This document shows positions 60,416 through 64,000 of a DNA stretch of 64,000 nucleotides, piece after piece. This DNA is from Cyprinodon diabolis (taxonomy: Eukaryota > Chordata > Actinopteri > Cyprinodontiformes > Cyprinodontidae), in the NCBI GenBank assembly GCA_030533445.1, contig CM060064.1, positions 22,589,626 through 22,653,625 on the forward strand. The letters are read 5' to 3'. The position numbers were made by a program, and so were the translations under genes. The notes under the pieces were generated by a model. The model was not told where the DNA came from. It saw nothing but the letters and a program-made list of their open reading frames with translations, and ran no database searches. Position 1 is the stretch's first letter. Each line of letters opens with the position of its first letter.

Positions 60416-60760
60416 GTTTGATGCGCTGCTTGAGCTGAAATAGAACCGTCTGCTTGCTTGCTGTTCCTCAAGGAGGCTCCACCAGCACAGGATGGATCAT
60501 CGGAGTGGCAAATATGATAGAGACAAGGAGCCGTAGCGGGACAGGGCGCGAAGCAATAAAATATCATTACATATTTCGCAAAGGTTTTTCTGTATATTTT
60601 AAAAAAAATGTAACTAAATTTGTAATTAATATTTTCAGAAGTAACTGTAACTGATATATTTTCTCATTGTAACTGTAACGAATTACAGTTACTCTTTTTT
60701 TAAATTAAATTACATAACATCGTTACATGTAATCCGTTATTCCCCAACACTGGCCAGCGT

Positions 60761-61703
60761 TTTAGGAGATTCTGGGACGTCGGGCTGTCTAAATCAGCAA
60801 AGTGTAACAGGGCCCTTAGTGTTATGAGTATGAAAGAAATTGTGTTGCTGAATAATTTTGCAATAGAAAGATTCTTAACCATTAAATGAAAATACGTAAT
60901 TTCATGTACATAATAAGCAGTAGGCGGTAGACATTGGCAGCTCGGGCGCATAAAATGCGTTCCTCATCTTTGCTGTCATCCCACCTACTGTACTTGGCTT
61001 AACCAAAACGGCAGCAGATTATTTGGCATTGTGTGGGATGTTTTGTTCTAATCAACAGACTTTTCACATCAGGACTTGAGGAGGGGGATAACTTTTCAGA
61101 AATAAAACTAACATATTATTGTTTAGATAATGTTCTTACAATATTTCTGTATTTTTGTCCAGCAGGGAAATCCGAGCTCATGTTGGTTGTATTAAATGAT
61201 GTATTTGGAGTAGGTGTTCACCTGTCTATGAAAGTTAGCAGAAATGTTCCTTGTTTCTTGAGATAAGGCTGTGCAGCGCATTGAGAGTCACATTTCCTCA
61301 CTATCAGATATGTAGCGTAAGAAAAAAACCCATTTTCATGTAGTTTAGCTCATTTAATACATTAATGCTCAACTTTTCACATTGGTAAATATGGTTTGGG
61401 GTGATTGTATCATATCAGAAAACGCAATTAACAGATACATTATCAATTTCAACAGCCCTAAAAAGCTGAGAGATGTTTATGGATATTGATATATTCAATG
61501 ACTGACTAGATGCTGGTATACTTAATCACTATAATTATTGGTGTGTATGTATACAGCTTATACACGGATATATTAGTCAATGTTAAAAATTATTTTATAA
61601 TTCATACTTCTCTGTAATCAGTGTTGTTTTTCCATCTTAGATTTAGTCTTAGTCTTCAGGATGAAACTAATATTAGTCCTTTTTTTTTTTTTTTTCTCCT
61701 CAG
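60761..61703 (+). other. st14 intron 1, distal part
   Basis: AT-rich intron sequence ending in a long poly-T and ttctcctcag acceptor at 61703. No coding exon seen. Confidence 0.6.
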
Positions 61704-61851
61704 GGCCAAAATGGCCACCAGGAGCAGATAGTGTTCCTAACCAGCGAAGAGAAGAAGGCATCGTCAAAGAGGACTGGCATCCTGATCGGCAGCATTGTGG
61801 GACTCTTTGTCCTCTTGGCTGTTGTGGGATTCCTCATTTGGTTCTTTGTCT
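61704..61851 (+). CDS. st14: st14 (matriptase) exon: cytoplasmic tail and transmembrane helix
   Basis: Bounded by a poly-pyrimidine acceptor (ttctcctcag) and a consensus donor (gtaagt at 61852). It encodes 49 codons plus one base. With the candidate exon 1 these are residues 8-57. Residues 24-30 (KKASSKR) are basic and precede a hydrophobic segment at 32-56 (ILIGSIVGLFVLLAVVGFLI and WFFV), so by the positive-inside rule the protein is type II: N-terminus inside, ectodomain outside. The order short tail, one helix and SEA domain is that of matriptase, a membrane-anchored trypsin-like protease of epithelia that activates prostasin and pro-HGF in mammals. The phase matches the next exon. Confidence 0.93.
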
Positions 61852-62388
61852 GTAAGTAATGACGGTTTATTTCCTAATGTATTAAATGGAGGAGACACAG
61901 GGATGGTTGTTTTGGGCACTTGATAGCAAATATACTTTTAATTGAAGTGAGAGATTAATGTATTTACATTGATAGAGTTCCTTCGTGCTAAATAGGCACA
62001 ACACCTCACAATGGAAAGTGAATCATTTACATTGCTGTGAAGGCAAAGTTCTTTGATGTGAGTGTATAAGGGTGGCTTGGACTTCCACCCCTAATTATTT
62101 AGCCCATTTGACATCTCTGACGTTTGCCTTTCAATAATCTAGATTAGGAAATGTCACCAGCTGTGACACTTTTCTTGTCTTTTAAACATTGGCTGATTAT
62201 AAAGGCCTCTGAAATCTCCATAAACATAATCTTGATTCAAGAGGCAGTTTTAATTTCCATGTGAGCCAAACTGTCTCCAAAACAAGCGATCGTACTGTAA
62301 AACCAAGGGACATTTTTAAAAAAAAGTTTTCCCTTCATCCTAAAGCATTATGTTGATCAAATAACTTACTGTGTTTTTCTTCTCTCAG
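61852..62388 (+). other. st14 intron
   Basis: A 537-bp intron with GT-AG ends. No recognisable repeat inside. Confidence 0.9.
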
Positions 62389-62546
62389 TTAAAGAGGATA
62401 GTGATTCCACTGTAAGCAAGCATGTACAACCATTAGTGAGGCTTTTCAGTGGTCATATGAAGATGGATGGTGTGGATTATGACCAACAGCTTGAGGATAC
62501 GTCTAGCAGCGAATTCAAGGCTTTGGCTAAAAAAATGGAGACACTC
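62389..62546 (+). CDS. st14: st14 (matriptase) exon: juxtamembrane stalk and start of SEA domain
   Basis: Acceptor ttcttctctcag, donor gtaagt at 62547. Two bases complete the split Phe codon, then 52 codons (residues 58-109). After a short acidic stalk (KEDSDS), the SEA domain starts at about residue 69: VQPLVRLFSGHMKMDGVDYD, then EFKALAKKMETL. This matches the mammalian pattern in which FxGxMRI is followed by a ...SxEFxxLAxKxxxxL helix. SEA domains are found in membrane-tethered glycoproteins and, in matriptase, take part in processing and shedding of the zymogen. Ends in phase 0. Confidence 0.95.
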
Positions 62547-63328
62547 GTAAGTATAGTACCCCAGATGTCTTCAATTTTAATCTGTTCTATACATTGCTAC
62601 CACTTTCATGTAAGTAAACAATCATGGAATAATACAAAGTAGATGTAGTTTATGTCTTATAACTAGGGGGTGCTGAGGTTTCTTATTTAACACAGAAAAT
62701 CATCTTTGCAATTTCAGTACAGGTATAGAGTGAAGTAAGTTCAGTGGAAAAAAAAAAACGCTTGACTCCAAATAAAACTAGAATGACCCAGCTTTATACC
62801 AGCATTTAAACACTCCATAGACACACGAATCTGAAAGAGTGAAGTGTGTCTTGAAAAACTTCAAAAAACAATTCCTAACCTGATTTGATTTGTTTTAACT
62901 GTTATTTTGTTCTTGAGTTTTATATCATTTGTGTACATGAACTGAAAAGTTTGTATGCATCTGAACCTATTTAAATTCCTAAATATCGGACATTTTATAT
63001 TTATGTATTTTTATTGTACTTTCATAAATTCATTATATTTGTATTGGCTTTCGAACACACATTTACAAGTACCCAAAGTTATGCATAAAGCGTTATTTAC
63101 AAATGACAAAAAATACAAATTTAGCTTTATGAACACACCGATACTTTAAATCATCACAAAATCTTATTTATAAATGACAAAAAAAATAGAAATAAATGTT
63201 GCTGTACAGAGACAAATCTACTTTAAAACAAAAAATTCTCTCCATATAAGCGTGGGACCACTCTGGATATTACAAAAGGTGTACAAGAAATTTAGAATAA
63301 GCCATAACCTTTTTGTTTGTTACCACAG
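62547..63328 (+). other. st14 intron
   Basis: A 782-bp AT-rich GT-AG intron. No repeat family recognised. Confidence 0.9.
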
Positions 63329-63399
63329 CTGGGTGAATACTACCAGAATGATCCAACCCTTAGCAAGTTTTACACAGGATCTGCAGTCACTGCCTTCAG
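63329..63399 (+). CDS. st14: st14 (matriptase) exon: middle of SEA domain
   Basis: A 71-base exon between ttaccacag and gtaaga (63400). It reads LGEYYQNDPTLSKFYTGSAV, then TAF and a split Ser codon. The AVTAFSEG segment is a landmark of matriptase SEA domains and leads into the auto-cleavage loop in the next exon. Size and phase (0 in, 2 out) fit the flanking exons without any frame problem. Confidence 0.95.
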
Positions 63400-63575
63400 G
63401 TAAGACGTTTCTAAGAATTAGATATATTGCATTTTTATCGTGTAAAAGGAGTTCAAACAATTTCTTATGAATCATAAATCCTTGTATTGTACACAATATT
63501 AGACCCTTCTCCTTGTAAGAATTCAAAAAAAAAAAAAATCTGTAATCTTTTCCCCTTTTAATCTCTAAACTACAG
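63400..63575 (+). other. st14 intron, short
   Basis: A 176-bp GT-AG intron ending ctctaaactacag. It splits the SEA domain just before the auto-cleavage loop. Confidence 0.9.
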
Positions 63576-63748
63576 TGAGGGAGTTATTGCCTATTACTGG
63601 TCCCAGTTTGATATTCCAGTCACCAGCCTGGAGCTCGTGCAAGAGGTATCTGAGGAGCGGGTTTTGGATATCTTGGAGAACAGCATTAAGATGCAAAGCC
63701 TAGAGAGAAACAGTAATGAAATCAGGGTGACCGAAATCACTGCTTCAC
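63576..63748 (+). CDS. st14: st14 (matriptase) exon: C-terminal half of SEA domain
   Basis: The acceptor ends in tacag and the donor gtaagt is at 63749. It encodes residues 133-190 plus one base. The exon starts SEGVIAYYWSQF and continues IPVTSLELVQEVSEERVLDI. In mammalian matriptase the corresponding loop reads SEGSVIAYYWSEF, and autoproteolysis occurs between that Gly and Ser. Here the Ser is absent (EGVIAYYW, residues 134-141), so the loop is one residue shorter. The rest of the SEA fold (VSEERV, then the VTEIT strand) is present. The gene continues beyond the window, where the CUB, LDLa and serine-protease domains are expected from the family. Confidence 0.95.
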
Positions 63749-64000
63749 GTAAGTATGATTAGAATTAAGTGTTTAGGTTAAAGTTTCTATGTTAGCCTTA
63801 ACTGGCTTAAGTTTATTACATTGAACAGTCCGGAAATTTAACATGTTTTGGATGAAATATTTAAATAAGGTCTTTGTCACGCTCCATGAGCACTGCTTTC
63901 CTTTCTACTCTCCATATCATAGTGGAATGCTCTTAGTTGTGTTTATAGGACAATAACAGATATGGCAGATCTCCATCCTCTTGTGCTGCATAAGAGATTA
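63749..64000 (+). other. st14 intron, runs off the window
   Basis: Intron following the donor gtaagt at 63749. The preceding exon ends in phase 1. No acceptor or further exon is recognisable before position 64000. Confidence 0.85.

Larger units (their letters stand above)
59414..60752. mobile_element. hAT-type element with perfect 8-bp target duplication
   Basis: The left end cagtgttgggtaagtctc and the right end (minus strand: cagtgttggggaataacgga) are terminal repeats. The 8-mer gccagcgt flanks both sides exactly (59406-59413, 60753-60760). GTAACTGTAAC-type repeats lie near both ends. The 1.3-kb interior has a LINE remnant (59702-59869) and another hAT-like end (about 60250-60415), so it has itself been a target. 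No intact transposase. Confidence 0.9.

Overview
This window is nuclear DNA from a ray-finned (teleost) fish. It is AT-rich, mostly non-coding, and full of mobile-element families typical of teleosts: Tc1/mariner, hAT, PIF/Harbinger, TTAA-flanked (piggyBac-type) non-autonomous elements, LINE 3' ends, tRNA-derived SINEs and a solo LTR. The only host gene I can support starts in the last third and runs off the right edge. The species cannot be named from this sequence.

Layout. 1-45 kb is intergenic and holds no convincing host gene. It carries two SINEs, a duplicated 0.4-kb unclassified segment (868 and 3461), palindromic and other TTAA elements (4492, 5584, 10387, 41221), a Tc1 element with a damaged transposase inserted in the end of an older inverted-repeat element (7701-9343), three LINE 3' fragments (12026, 13920, 19362), a degenerate hAT region (15125-16535), a Harbinger derivative that keeps the N-terminal part of a HARBI1-like protein (24135-25254), a mariner-like end (29628), a long tetranucleotide microsatellite (38804) and a solo LTR (43298). 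Possible regulatory signals are RFX X-box-like motifs (21615, 21658, 48178) and two CTCF-consensus matches (38742, 43938).

45.4-64 kb is the 5' part of st14 (matriptase), a type II membrane serine protease, on the + strand. A GC-box region precedes a candidate seven-codon first coding exon (45627-45647). An intron of about 16 kb leads to four well-supported exons (61704-61851, 62389-62546, 63329-63399, 63576-63748). They encode a short cytoplasmic tail, one transmembrane helix and most of a SEA domain. The CUB, LDLa and protease exons must lie beyond 64 kb. The SEA auto-cleavage motif appears to lack the serine found in mammals.

Intron 1 of st14 is the most mobile-element-rich part: a hAT MITE with a perfect 8-bp target duplication (50565), a second palindromic TTAA element (51638), another TTAA element (53146), and a nest at 56462-60752. 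In the nest one hAT-type element contains a second hAT element and a nearly intact Tc1 copy, and a further hAT element follows directly. All three hAT units in the nest have perfect 8-bp target duplications, so insertion order can be read from the sequence. I found no phage, bacterial, CRISPR or defence system. The novelty here is in transposon architecture and in a few cis-regulatory candidates.
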